Positions 21,701-32,895 of a DNA stretch of 64,000 nt are shown here, one piece after another (within the stretch, counting starts at the first letter, position 1; the number at the start of each line of letters is the position of its first letter). Under the pieces are notes generated by a model. It searched no databases, was not told the origin of the DNA, and saw nothing but the letters and a program-made list of their open reading frames with translations. The DNA is from Chinchilla lanigera. Taxonomy: Eukaryota; Chordata; Mammalia; Rodentia; Chinchillidae. Location of the stretch: the NCBI RefSeq assembly GCF_000276665.1, contig NW_004955438.1, positions 6,638,722-6,702,721 on the forward strand. Direction: 5' to 3'. The position numbers and the translations under genes are program-made.

Positions 21701-22808
21701 TTTTAGTTCTATCCAATTGGCTAACAGAAAGACAGGAGCATGGTTGGCTTAGTGTTCCCCATGATTTTTGTTGGGAACAAATGCTATAGGGATTTTGTAT
21801 GTTATTTTAAAAATTAGCCTGGAATTTATTGCTGCAAACTAGAAAAAAAGAATTTAAAATGCTCACCCATTTTCTATATTTCCTGGTGAAAAATAACATG
21901 ATTTTTATTACTGATATCCTGTGACATATGTAGAAAGTACATAGGTGACATACTCAAACATTATTTTTAGATGAAGGATTTTTACTATCTAACATGGATT
22001 TCAAAACTCAACTTTAGCAAAAGAGTAAAGATAGGTTAGACTGGTTCTCTCACTGGACTACTTAGAGAGATATAGATTGTCCACTTTTTCAAACATTCTA
22101 TAATGTTTCGAAGACTTTCAGCAATTGTACCAATAAGTATTGACTAACATAATTTATAAATTTTGACATAAACCTTTTAAGTTAAATAATATGTAACAGA
22201 GTAAAACACAATAGAATAGAATATTAATTAGAAACTCAACCAGAGTGTCACTTGGGAATAACATGGTTGTGTGTTATGAGGCAATCTATTAATATAATCT
22301 GTCAGTATAATAGAATCAAAAAGCTGAATGATTATTTTGGTAAGTTCAGGAGAGATGCAGGAAAAATATCACACAAGACAACATGACTATTAATTTATGT
22401 GAAAAACATTCAGTAAAACAACCAGTACCACATGTAATGTAATTAAACTTACACATGTCCCATTGGGTGCACACTAACACTCACACATATATACACACAG
22501 ACACACATACACACATAAGCTGCAGAGCTGGGACCTTATTTCATAAGACACACAAGAAGTTCTCCACAAAATCAGCAAGTTATGCATAACCATAACCTCT
22601 AGAATCATTTAACAACTGATATGAAATATTACCTAATATAATGAGTAATAAAAAAGCACTAAAATTTCTAATTGCATATGATGTAATTATACATTTGAAA
22701 ATCAAATAGAATTAATGAATTGAAAAACTATTTTAACAAACAACTTACTAATGTAAAAGGGATAGTATTCCTGACTGCCTTATAGTGATTTGTAAAAACC
22801 ACATTATT
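21701..22808. other. Unassigned AT-rich DNA
   Basis: No gene or clear transposon. A short imperfect CA-rich patch with 'acacacagacacacatacac' lies at about 22490-22515. Confidence 0.45.
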
Positions 22809-23132
22809 AATTGTTCAAGCAAAGAAACAAGGGAAAAAATATGTACACACAGGATAGCTAAGATAGCTGCACTACTAATTTCTATTGTTTTATTGAAAGA
22901 AACAATTAATGTTCAATTGTTTGATCAATCTTATATACCTATATTTGTTTAACTCAGTAACCAATTTGGAAATAACAATATGTAATACAGCTAACATTGT
23001 TAATTTCCTATCATCTTGTCTGAAATTATGTATTGCTTCTATTTTGGTGTTTTTTTGTTTATGTCTGTTTGTTTGTTAATTTGTTTTCCTTCTTTATCTT
23101 TAAAATTAAAAAAGTGTTGAAAATTTTTCAAG
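22809..23132 (+). mobile_element. 5'-truncated LINE-1 3' UTR with probable TSD
   Basis: The body, about 22822-23112, is L1 3' UTR: 'cacaggatagctaagatagc', 'tgtttgatcaatcttatata', 'atatgtaatacagctaacat', 'gttaatttcctatcatctt', ending 'tctttaaaattaaaaaa'. Flanking words 'aattgttcaag' (22809-22819) and 'aatttttcaag' (23122-23132) differ at one base and probably are the TSD. No ORF2 sequence is retained. Confidence 0.8.
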
Positions 23133-23189
23133 ATGATGGATGTATTATTTAAAATTTGAAATTGACTACATTTACATTAGCAAGAGTTA

Positions 23190-23530
23190 TAAATTCTGGC
23201 ACCCTCCTCAAGTCTCACGTGATTGGAGGTGGATCACAGAGACACTATATTCATCAATGCATTAACCCACTGATAAATTAGAATTGAAGTTGATGTTTAG
23301 AGGTGGATCCTCACTGGGGAAGGCAGGTCGCCAGGGGCAACATATGGAAAGGTGCAGCTATCACTCTGGTTCTTCCACTCTCTCAGCTTCTTGTTTGCTG
23401 TGGTTTAAGCAACTTTCATCCACTCTGCAATTTTTGCCTTAGAGCCAGACAACAATGGGCTGAAAGCTCTGAAACCATGAACCAAAATAAACATTTTGTT
23501 CTTTAAATTGCATATGTCAGGGACATTGTG
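23190..23530 (+). mobile_element. MaLR-type LTR, plus strand
   Basis: The 3' half is well preserved: 'ctctcagcttcttgtttgct', 'gctctgaaaccatgaacc', then 'aaaataaacattttgttc', the expected polyadenylation signal region. A matching older 5' half lies at 23200-23300 ('tcatcaatgcattaaccca'). The 67-codon frame 23303-23506 is this LTR translated. It looks like a solo LTR. Confidence 0.7.
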
Positions 23531-23594
23531 CTAGGAAAGCAAATGCGAGTCATGCATAAGCATATCATTGGTAACAGAAAATAAAATCTATGTG

Positions 23595-23935
23595 CAGCAT
23601 TATTCACAATCACTAAAACATGTAAGCAACCCAGGAGCTCATGAACAGATGAATGGATAAACAGCATATTGTCAATGTGTATGCCTATATAATTTTATAT
23701 ATTTTTTTCTATATACATTTGTAAATGGTTTATATATTATATGTATTTTGTATATGTTGTGGTGTTATATATTTCATATATATATGATGGAGTGCTATTT
23801 AGCCTATAAAGGAAAGTATTCTGCATGATACAACATTGATGACCCATGAGGACACTCCTTAATAAATACTACGTCATTGGAATCCTACAGATACAATTTG
23901 TTGCACACTTGTGTACTTTTCTGATCAATCATCTA
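23595..23935 (+). mobile_element. Ancient L1M ORF2 end, plus strand, expanded by AT repeats
   Basis: L1M blocks appear in order: 'ttattcacaatcactaaaac', 'gatgaatggataaacagca', an AT-rich stretch (23685-23785), 'gatggagtgctatttagcc', and a 'acaacattgatgacccatga' block. The AT stretch sits where intact copies have a short 'gtggtatatatacacaatgg' spacer, so a microsatellite-like expansion is likely. No open frame remains. Confidence 0.65.
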
Positions 23936-23949
23936 TTATTATGGTTAAG

Positions 23950-24100
23950 ATCTGTGGACATTTGGCATGGCTCCATAAGTTTGAACTCTGGTTTTACTAT
24001 TTAGTAGATCACATAACTGGTCAGGTGAGTCTTCTGTGCCTCAAGTAATTATTTCACAAAATAAAAGCATTAATATCTTCCAATGGGAATATGTTGAGAA
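23950..24100 (+). repeat. MIR-like SINE relic, plus strand
   Basis: The order 'tttgaactctggttttacta', 'gatcacataactggtcaggt', 'cttctgtgcctcaagtaatt' and 'aaataaaagcattaata' follows the MIR core and 3' region. Highly diverged. Confidence 0.5.
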
Positions 24101-24609
24101 AAATATTTTCCCTAAAATGTGGTAAGGACTCAAAGTAGGTTTTTAACATGATTTTCCACATCGTACAAAATGTATTAGGATAAAGTTCATGTTAACTTTT
24201 GCATACTACAACGGGCAGTGATCCAGCAGGAAATCTGGACTGCATTTTACTTCAGTTTTGTTAAGTGAATTAACATATAAATGATTAATGCCTGTATTCT
24301 GACCAAAGGTTGCCTTTTGTGCAGTGTTCACCAGGCCCCGTATAAGACATTACATACTTTTTATTAAGGCCCATGAGTTGGAGCATTTTAATTTTGGGAA
24401 ATAAAGACTACAGATTAAATTTTTTTTCCTAAATTTCCTCATTGATAAAGAAATAGAGTAGAAGTAAAAGGCAAAAATAATCATCCTAAATTAACTTTTG
24501 TTTTCCTTGACTCCACTCTTTGTCCCACTCATGAGAGGTAATAATTTTTACCAATTCTTCCTTTCACTTGTTTTGGAATCTGATATTAACTACATTCAAG
24601 TATTTCTTG
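24101..24609. other. Unassigned DNA
   Basis: No gene or repeat recognised between the MIR relic and the next SINE. Confidence 0.4.
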
Positions 24610-24705
24610 TCCTCTGTTTTTTGTTTTTGTTTTTGTTTTTGTTTTTTGGTACCGGGAATTGAACTCAGGAACATTAAAATGTTGAACTATTTAATGACTT
24701 AGTCT
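24610..24705 (-). mobile_element. tRNA-derived SINE, antisense, decayed head
   Basis: A tail complement of repeated 'gtttttgtttttg' units precedes 'ggtaccgggaattgaactca', the complement of the SINE 3' end and B-box region. The remainder (24670-24705) is too diverged to align confidently with the A-box half. Confidence 0.65.
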
Positions 24706-25024
24706 TCAGATGACTCTTCATTATGTAAGTTGAGCAATTTCTCTCATAACATGTAAAATACTTTTAGTTTCACTGTTTTCTATAAATTCCAGCTTATTGT
24801 CTTTTCTAATAATTTTCTTATCTTCAGATTGTTTTCTGGGGCTTTTTTTATAACTATGAGAAAAAAACCAACAACAAAGGCAGCATTCTATCACCATTGC
24901 TTGTAATACAAATGACATTTTCATTACACTAGGTGAATGAGCTACACAGTATGTGAGATTTTTGATGTACAGTGAAACAAACATGGAGGATTAATGACAG
25001 CTTAAGTGAAAATCTGTTGTTTTC

Positions 25025-26600
25025 TTGACAATTTTATTTATGTATGAGAATAGTTTTAGATTTATGCAGATGTTATGAAGTTAGTACTGAGAATCCCAAA
25101 CAGCACACAACTTGGTTGCCTTATGAATAATATTTCACATCAGTATGTTGGATTTGTTATAATTAATGAAGTTTTTCTGATTCATAATAATTAAATACAG
25201 GTCATACAATATTTAGGCTTCATTAGTCTTTTACCAATACCCTTTGTCTGTTCTAGGATCTCATTCAGGCTAGCCTGAATATATNNNNNNNNNNNNNNNN
25301 NNNNNNNNNNNNNNNNNNNNNNNNNNNNNNNNNNNNNNNNNNNNNNNNNNNNNNNNNNNNNNNNNNNNNNNNNNNNNNNNNNNNCCCCTTAGGGTCTCTA
25401 AGCAGTTAAAATTTTGCAAATTTTTATTGTTTTAGATGACGCTGACAATCACAAAGAGCACTGACTTGGTATTTTATAGAATACCATTCAGTCAAAGGTG
25501 GTCTGATACTTTTCTCATTATTAGACAGGGATCAAATTTTTTGACAAGAAAATAAAAACAGGTTAAATACCAATACCTTGTGTTACATTGAGAGTTCATA
25601 TTTAAAACATGTTTTTTGTTGAAATTGTTCAGTGACCTAAACACTCTTGATATTAATATTGGTCACTTGGCTGAACTGTGTTTCCCAGACCTCTCATGGA
25701 AAAGTAATTCTTGTTTCCTCTTTCTGTAGTGTTTGGAAGAAAGACATTACATGAAGCCGACACTTGAGTAGGAGTCATGTTGTCTTTGAGAAAAAAGTAG
25801 ATACAAAAATTGCTTGGAATTCTTCTGAATAGGAGATTATATTTCTTGCCCATTTTATTTATGCATCCAATTATTTATTTATATCAATATGAACCCATGA
25901 ATCTATCTTATATATTGGAGTTACAATTCATTATTTCTACACACTGTTGTTCAAATACTCCCAGCAATGGACTATTGACTCCTGGGTCTCATTGACATGG
26001 TTGACACTCCTTATTCATTGTGGGTTTTTATTTATTTGAAATCAGGCTTAATTCTTGACAGTACAAATGCTTTTTCTCATTTATATGTTCCAACTCAGTC
26101 TGAGGGCTAGACATATCTTTACAGAACCTTTATTCTTTTCAACAATCATCTGTATTAGAAACCAAACAACATGTACCACTTGTGTTTGTTGCCACTGTAT
26201 ATCATGGATTCTAATCCTCTCAACCAAGGGAATGGATATGTATGTCCACAGCTGAGCATATATACATATCTATATATTTAAATATCAGTGCTAATATCTT
26301 TATCAAACTGAACATGAGTTCATGATCTTTACAACATTAATGTAGTAGTATCTTTGTAGTCTCATCCCTTGGATTATCTGTGCACTCATGATCTAATAGT
26401 GCAAAACCATACTCTTATGTCTACTATCTATTCACTTTATTGGTCAGTTCCAATATAGAGGTATAACTCACTCAGAAATGGAAACTTTACCCTTATGGAA
26501 AATAACCTTGTGACAAGTGGAAAATTCTACTGTTCAATTTCTTTTGCCAGTGGTTTTGAAGACTCATTTGCAAAGTTAGCCTTTGCTTAAATTCAGTTCA
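25025..26600 (-). mobile_element. Ancient L1M 3' UTR, antisense, interrupted by the assembly gap
   Basis: On the complement this reads as a long mammalian-wide L1M 3' UTR. The sequence before the N run ('tgtctgttctaggatctcat') and after it ('cttagggtctctaagcag', 'ttagatgacgctgacaatc', 'ttctcattattagacaggg', 'ggaattcttctgaatagga', 'cccattttatttatgca', 'ctgaacatgagttcatgat') is in the right order, so both sides belong to one element. It continues into the ORF2-end portion at 26700-27610. No coding capacity remains here. Confidence 0.75.
25285..25384. other. Assembly gap (100 N)
   Basis: Exactly 100 ambiguous bases. The round length is the usual placeholder for a gap of unknown size. Both flanks fall within the same antisense L1M 3' UTR. 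Confidence 0.97.
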
Positions 26601-26699
26601 CTGAAGTTATTTTATATATGTCTAATACAGTGAGGTTTGATCCTAGCCTGCATATAACCTCTTAAATGATTTTTAAAAAATCTTACATTAGAATTCATT

Positions 26700-27610
26700 T
26701 TGTAAAGATTAATTGACTATATTGCTTTATGTATTTGTGATTACAGTATCACATAGAAGTTTCATCACTCTAATCACCTGTGCTTCATCTATTTTCCACT
26801 CCGTACTCTGCCCAGTGATCATCTCACTGCCTCTGCAGTAGTCTCTTTTGCAAAATATCGTACAATTGGAATCATAACATAGGTCGCATTTTCAAGATGG
26901 CTTCCTTGGGCTGGGGATGTATTTCAGCTGCACAAGTGCCTCTCTGGCAAGTGTGAGGTCCTGAGTTTGATTCCCGGTTTAAAAAAAAAAAAAAAAATGG
27001 TTTCTTTTACTTAGTCACACATGTTAAAATTTCCTTCATACCTTCTTTGTTTCCTAATATGTATTTTTATTAGCAGGTGTTTGCAACATGTAACAACTTC
27101 ATTCATCATAGAGAATTGGTACTTGTGCATATTCCATCTTGATTTTTCTATTCTCTTTCTCTCTTTTCCTCTGCTGCCTCTCTGTTCTCAGATCTTATAC
27201 CTTTATATGGATTGGTAGCTCATTTACTTTTATTGTAAAACATTTTTATTGCATAGATGATTAAAAGAGTACTTAAACAATTGACCAGTTGAAGGTTATA
27301 TTGTTTGCCTTTATCTTTTGGTCATTATAAATAAAACTGCTGTGTGCTTTTCAGTGTAAGTTTTAGTCAGGTGGTTAAAAGGAAGGAGTGAAACTGCCAG
27401 ATTATATGATAAAACTGTGCTTACATTTTTTAAGAAACTGCTAAGAAGTTGTCACAAAGTCATCATACCATGTGGCCGAGACATCAGAAATCAATGGGAG
27501 TTCCATCGATTGTATCCTTGCTAGAAATTGATATTATCTTTTTTGTTAGAGACCAACCACCTCATTAGTCAATGAGCAGTACAATAATTGTTACCTGAAA
27601 CCTAGTGCCT
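26700..27610 (-). mobile_element. Ancient L1M ORF2-end region, antisense, split by a younger SINE
   Basis: Complement of an old L1 ORF2 C-terminus and proximal 3' UTR: 'tttcatcactctaatcacct', 'acaattggaatcataacata', then, beyond the inserted SINE, 'ttttactta', 'ggtcattataaataaaactg', 'ggagtgaaactgccagatta', 'taagaaactgctaagaagt' and 'accatgtggccgagaca'. Everything is out of frame. With 25025-26600 this makes roughly 2.5 kb of one ancient insertion. Confidence 0.65.
26897..27007 (+). mobile_element. tRNA-derived SINE inserted in the L1M, with TSD
   Basis: The SINE body runs 26908-26996: 'gggctggggatgtatttcag', 'gcctctctggcaagtgtga', 'gagtttgattcccggttt' and a 17-base A tail. It is flanked by 'atggcttcctt' (26897-26907) and 'atggtttcttt' (26997-27007), an 11-base TSD with two C-to-T type differences. 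The insertion splits the older antisense L1M and so postdates it. Confidence 0.88.
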
Positions 27611-28917
27611 TCTCAAGCTTATATATATATATATATTTTTTTTTTTTCTCATTTTAAGATTCTCCTAGGCCCGAATCACCTTAAAAAGAACTGTTCTTTC
27701 TTTTGAAGATTTCAGATGTAGATTATCTGGTTCATTTATCATCTGTCTATATTAGGAGTATCCTCAAGTTTTCTGGCCTTTTTATAGATTATGGTCTCTT
27801 TTTCAAATACTATTATTGGTTCATTTTTCTTATCATAGCTTTGACATCTGCAAGAGAATTGTGTAGGAAGGAAAAGATCTGTCTGTGCAGTATATGCCAA
27901 GAAACCAAATAGTCACCTTGTTAAATACGTAATTAACAAGCATAATGTTTTGTAAACATATATTGATTTAGAAATTTACTAAGGTTTTATTGGTAGTTTA
28001 ACAATCTTAAATGTTTTACTTCTCATTTGTTTAAGAAAAATATATTAGGTATATAATGTAGAAATAAAGCCCATCTTATAAAAATAATTCATGTCTCCTT
28101 AGTTGCATCCAATGTTAGTTTAATATTGAAGCTTAGCAAAGACTTTATACAAAAAAAATTAAACAGTGTTGTCCATCAATATAAAAATTCTAAATAAAAC
28201 ATACACTGATTAAATAGTATCAAATAATTTTCTATCTATTTTAACTGCAGATTTACAAATAAAAGAATCTACTGGAATCTAATTCAGCACATTAGTGGAA
28301 GGTGAAGAAAACAAAATTTAAAAAATAATAGCTCTCGATAGTGAGGCTGATAAATTTCGAGACATTCACACTCAAGTTGACTTTTAACATAATAGCACTG
28401 GAAAGGCACGTTCCTAGTCAGGGAACTGATACCTGTCAGAACTCTAGAGCAAACATCCTCCTCACAAAAAATCTTTAGAGACGTTCCCTGTATAAATCAG
28501 AATAAATAATTGCATATTAAATTTCCACCATTATTCATCATTAAACTAGTATTTCTTATCAAGAAATCTTTAAGCCTATTCATTACTTTTTTAAAAGAAC
28601 AAAGAGAAAAATTCTCATTGTTTGTTATAAATCCATGGTGAATAAAGGAATTCATTAATCAATAATAATTACTTCAAATTAATAACTAATAGATTAATGA
28701 TATATATTACCCACGTGTAGCACTGATATTACAGTAAATATGCTAGGTATAATGAAAGTATTTAAAAGTAGGGTATAGGAAACATGGTTATGGCACATTT
28801 GACCAACAGGTTTTAAGGGATAGTAAAATAAAGGTAAGAACCTCTGGTATACTGTTGCACTATATTGTGACTTTAGATAAAAATCATGCAGTATATGTTT
28901 CAAAAAGCTAGAACAAT
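27611..28917. other. Unassigned AT-rich DNA
   Basis: Begins with a short (TA)n/T-run patch at 27620-27648. No gene recognised. The plus frame 27703-27912 and minus frame 28694-28903 are chance frames. A CpG-bearing patch with 'ctctcgatagtgaggc' near 28332 has no assignment. Confidence 0.4.
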
Positions 28918-29005
28918 TTTTTTTTTCTTTTTTGAGGGGTTACATGGAATTGAACTCAGGACCTCTAGCTTGCCAGGCAGGCGCTGTACCCACTAGCCTT
29001 GCTAG
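28918..29005 (-). mobile_element. tRNA-derived SINE, antisense
   Basis: A T-rich edge, then 'acatggaattgaactcagg', 'cctctagcttgccaggcagg' and 'cgctgtacccactagcc' are the complement of the SINE B-box to A-box. A 'gctagaa' word occurs on both sides (28905 and 28999) and may be part of a decayed TSD. Confidence 0.8.
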
Positions 29006-29505
29006 AAGAGTTTGAAAAGTTTTTACCACAATAAATGGTAGGAGGAGATTTGAGATCAGACTATTATCTTTTCCACAGTAATGTAGTAAAATGGAAAATA
29101 AACATCCATAGCCTTTCCCATTGTCATCCTATGTACTCTGTAATGTGCATGTTCAAAATCTTGCTTTACTATTTTGTAAATCTAATATGTGATATATATG
29201 TAAATTTCTTTGTATCTCTTTTTCTTTTACTCTTTTCTGACTATACATTTAATGGGTTTCATTTTAGAACATTTAGAAGTGCACATAAAATATTTTGATC
29301 ATTTCTAATCCCTGTCTACTCTCTACTCTGCCCTCTGCACTGGTCTCACAAGTGTTTGTGGGGAAGTTTCATTTCTATAATATAATCTGCATCTGTGTGT
29401 GTGTGTGATCTTTCTGTCTCTACATTTCTGTCTCTACGGATCTTGTATCTTGTGGGTACGTTTAAAAAAATGTTGAAGAACTTCAGACAAATTGATGGGG
29501 AAGTT
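29006..29505. other. Unassigned DNA with a short TG run
   Basis: Contains an eight-unit TG/GT run at about 29391-29408 and a tandem 'tttctgtctctac' pair at 29411-29437. No gene recognised. Confidence 0.45.
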
Positions 29506-29509
29506 TAAA

Positions 29510-30590
29510 TGGAAAATAAATTTATCCATACAGTGCTACAGTGATAAAAATAGTAGGGTACTCGTACAAAAACAGGCATGTGGGACAATGGAATAGAAAA
29601 AAGGCCTCAGAAGCAACCCCAGACACATTCAGCCACCTGATCTTTGACAAACGGCCCCAAAACCTACCTTGGAAGAAAAATAGCCTCTTTACCAAATGAT
29701 GCTGGGAAAACTGGCTCTCTACATGAAGAAGATTGAAGCTAGACTCATATCTTTCACCATATCCTAAATTAAAATTATAATAGATCAAAGATCTATATTT
29801 TAAAACAGAAACACTTAGCCTGCTAGAAAATAAAATAGATAAAACTCTTGAAGTCAATGGGTTCTGAACAGAAACTCATTTGCACAGGAAATAGCATCAA
29901 AAATGAACAAACTAAATTATATCCAATTAAAAAGCTTCTTCAGAACAAGGGGCACAACCAACAGAGTTCAGGCAAAATGTAGAGATTAGAAAAAAATCAC
30001 CAGCTTCAATTTAGAAACAGGATTGGTATCTACAATGTATTAAGAAATAAAAAACCTAGACCTCCCCAAAATAAAAGGTTCAATCAGCAATGGTCGACTG
30101 AGATGAATGCACACCTCCAGAAAAAAAGTGCAAGTGGCCAATAAATACATGGGAAAGTACTCAGCATTGCTGACCAGTAGAGAAATGAAAATTAAAATAC
30201 ACTGGCATTCCATTGTATGTAACAAAGAATGGCTATCATCAAAAAATCAAAGAAAACAAATGCCTGTAAGGGAGCCCTTCTCTGTTGCTAGTAGGAATGG
30301 AAACTAGCACAGTTACTATGGAAGTCAGTATGGAGATACTCAAAAACGCAAACTAGAAATTCCATTCAACCCAGCTGTTCAATCCCTTTCTAGGTATCTC
30401 CCCACAAGCACTAAAGACAGAATGTTACAGTGATACATGCATTCACATGTTTGAAGCAGCAAAATTTATAATAGCCAAATCTTGGAAGGCATCTATATGT
30501 CTTTCAAAACAGCAGTGGATATAAAAAATGTGGTATCTATACACAATGAAGCATCAGTCAGTATACAAAAAGACTGATTTAAGTTATTGA
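29510..30590 (+). mobile_element. LINE-1 ORF2 C-terminal relic, plus strand
   Basis: Diverged L1 ORF2 sequence over about 1.1 kb. Translated pieces in shifting frames include a DTFSHLIFDK-like block (29620), a W-KKNSLFTK- block (29670), LKLDSYLSPYP (29730), an IREMKIK-like block (30180), 'LWKSVWRY'-like (30320) and 'NPAVQSLSRYL' (30370). Many stops and indels make it non-functional. It breaks off before the ORF2 end, with no 3' UTR or poly-A attached. The reverse-strand 111-codon frame at 29522-29857 is a shadow of it. Confidence 0.8.
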
Positions 30591-32044
30591 TAGGAAAAAT
30601 TGTCAAGCAATCTTTAATTCAACTTTTTCTTAAAGTTTATTTCTTTTACTGACCTTAGTAAAAACACACTAGAAAATCTTTCTATTTTATGTATTACTTT
30701 ATCATAGTCAAAGAATTAGGACAAAGGTTGTATGAAATCCTGTACACATGATAGGACTCCTGGTTTTAAGCAAATAATTTACAATATTTTCTTATATTCT
30801 TCTGAAGTTAGGGATAACTCAGGTCTTTACTAGCAGGTAATTTAAAACATGGAGTATGTCTTAAAAAGAATATCAGGATGTGATTGACATATACAGAGAA
30901 TTTTTAAATTAAAAATAATATGCATGGTATACTGTAATGGTGGTAACACATTTGTGCCTTCTTCTTCTAGACAGGCTGAATGGTCCAACCCCTCAACCTG
31001 CCAGGTTCCTTTGCATCCAGATGTATCTCACAGCCTGGAGTGGTGATAGGTAAACCAAAGCCTCTGGGGAAGACTTCTTGGAAGATTTTTACATCAAAAG
31101 CCATAACTCTAACACCTGAAATACCTGAAAGCCAAGGAGTCATTTGCAGTCAGTAGGATAAAATATACGTGTGAAGAATAGTGAAGTTCGGAGGAGAAAA
31201 AAAAAAAAAACAAAACAAAAAAACACATCTTTTCTAATTAACATCTTTGAACATTTGAACTACCCTGAGTTGCTGACTGCAGAATTCTTTTATGGTGAGA
31301 TAATTACAGCATTTGCTTGTTTAAGGCACTCTTAGTTTTTAGTTTGTTTTCTCTTGTAGCAACATTCCTTCTTTTTATAATGTGTAAAGTGTCTAGGGAT
31401 TTTTGTTAACATAATTAGTACTTTGTATGTTTTAATCTTTTCTCAACCATCTTACTGCTTCTTAACACAAGAGGGAAAAAACAAAACAAAACAAAAATGA
31501 AAATTAAGAATTCCTTCATACTATGCAATTAGGCTTCTAAAGGAAAAGCTGTTCTCTTTGAAGAGCTGAACTTAAGTGTAGTGGGAATACACAGGGTAAT
31601 TGTAATATTTGTCCAACAGCCAATCAATTTTCTTAAGTTATTAATAAGTCATGCACATTTTAGTAAGAAGATGAAACACAAGGTTCAGAAATCTAACTAA
31701 ATTATGGTGCTATGGTACAAAAAAGAATCTATATTGTAATTTTGCAACAAAAGATATGGACAGTGAAATAAATCTATCTGATATTCTGTTTCTTTTTAAT
31801 TATAAGCACATGGACACAAGGAAATTTAAAAAAATATAAAAGAGAAAGGTTTAAAAACTTTGAGGGTATAAGTTTTGTAAATGACCAAGGCTATTGACAG
31901 CTATATAATCATTGCCTAACTTGAGACCTAATATTAAAGTTATCTCCATCCTCTATAACATGAAATGAAATATATTTGGAAATTATCAGAGCTTTTAAAT
32001 GAAGCATGTTTAGTTTCCTTCTATACTGAAACTTAGGTGTTTAT
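30591..32044. other. Unassigned AT-rich DNA
   Basis: No gene recognised. Contains an A-run with interspersed C at 31199-31225 and a second 'acaaaacaaaacaaaa' patch at 31480. They resemble SINE tails, but no SINE head is recognisable upstream of either. Confidence 0.4.
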
Positions 32045-32345
32045 TTATATTCTTTTATTTTAAAGAGAAATGAACAAAAACAAAATCAAAATAAAGACAA
32101 AAACAAAACCACGTGAAAACAATATAGAATTTCAAAACAAGATGATAGGAAATTAACAATGGTTGTTCTAAGATAACAATGGTTATCTTCAAAGTAGTTG
32201 CTCAGATAACCAGATACAGGCTTGTAAGGTTGATCAAATAATTAAACATCAACTGTTCCCTTCAAGAAACCAATAGAAATTACTAGTATAATTATCTTAG
32301 CTCTTCTTTCTTTTCTCCTTTCCCTCATCCGACGCTTTTATAGGT
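32045..32345 (-). mobile_element. LINE-1 3' UTR, antisense
   Basis: The complement of the same L1 3' UTR as elsewhere: 'gatgataggaaattaacaat', 'atcttcaaagtagttgctca', 'atcaactgttcccttcaaga', 'aattatcttagctcttcttt', then the pyrimidine-rich complement of the purine tract. A T-rich edge near 32045-32065 corresponds to the poly-A end. Confidence 0.75.
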
Positions 32346-32365
32346 AACCTGCAACTAGAGACCTA

Positions 32366-32725
32366 TCTTGGTTACTTTTCTCCCTTTGCTGAGACAAAAT
32401 ACCTGTCACCCAGAATTAGGGAAGGAAAGGTTTATTTAGCTCACAGTTTGTAGAGTTTCAGTTCACACTTGGCTGGCTCCAAGGCAGGGTGGTACATGGC
32501 AGAGGGCAACTGGTCATGGTGGTGGAAAACAGCAAACACAGAGCAAAATGGAGGAGCAGCAGAGGGAAGAGCAAGCTTCTTTCCCTCCCTTACATTGTAT
32601 GCAAACTACCCCCCCCAGGGCTGGTGTAGCGCTCACACCCATAATCCCAGCATTGGACCATGGCTCAGTCATAAACTCTAGAAGCCGCCCCATGACTGCA
32701 TGAGGCTTTGGGGGGGACATCCAGA
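32366..32725 (-). mobile_element. MaLR-type LTR, antisense, between two L1 pieces
   Basis: The complement of a MaLR LTR: 'tcttggttacttttctccct', 'tgctgagacaaaatacctg', 'aggtttatttagctcacag', 'cttggctggctccaaggcag', a higher-GC centre, then 'aggctttgggggggacatcc'. C and G homopolymers at 32611 and 32710 are slippage-prone. It lies exactly between an antisense L1 3' UTR piece and a sense L1 ORF2-end piece. Frames at 32469-32783 are this LTR translated. Confidence 0.75.
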
Positions 32726-32895
32726 TACAAATCCTAAGGCCATACTCATAAGTAAAATAAATCAGACCTGCCTGTCTAATCACTGTATTGTCTCCCTAGT
32801 GTAAGAACCTGAAAGAGTTAATAAAATCTGAAAGTTACAACAATAGATAATGTAAAAGAGAAAGAAACTTCTCAAAAGGAAAGAAGCTTAGGTAT
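32726..32895 (+). mobile_element. LINE-1 ORF2 end and proximal 3' UTR, sense
   Basis: 'aggccatactcataagtaaa' followed by 'ataaatcagacctg', 'ctgtattgtctccctagtgt' and 'gaacctgaaagagttaat' matches the ORF2 stop region seen at 15300-15385. It contains the proximal 3' UTR and lacks the distal 3' UTR, which is the part present in antisense at 32045-32345. Confidence 0.7.

Noticed and set aside
32469..32783. Opposed frames of 70 and 89 codons with Trp/Cys-rich composition
   Set aside because: They lie inside an antisense MaLR LTR and the adjoining L1 end.
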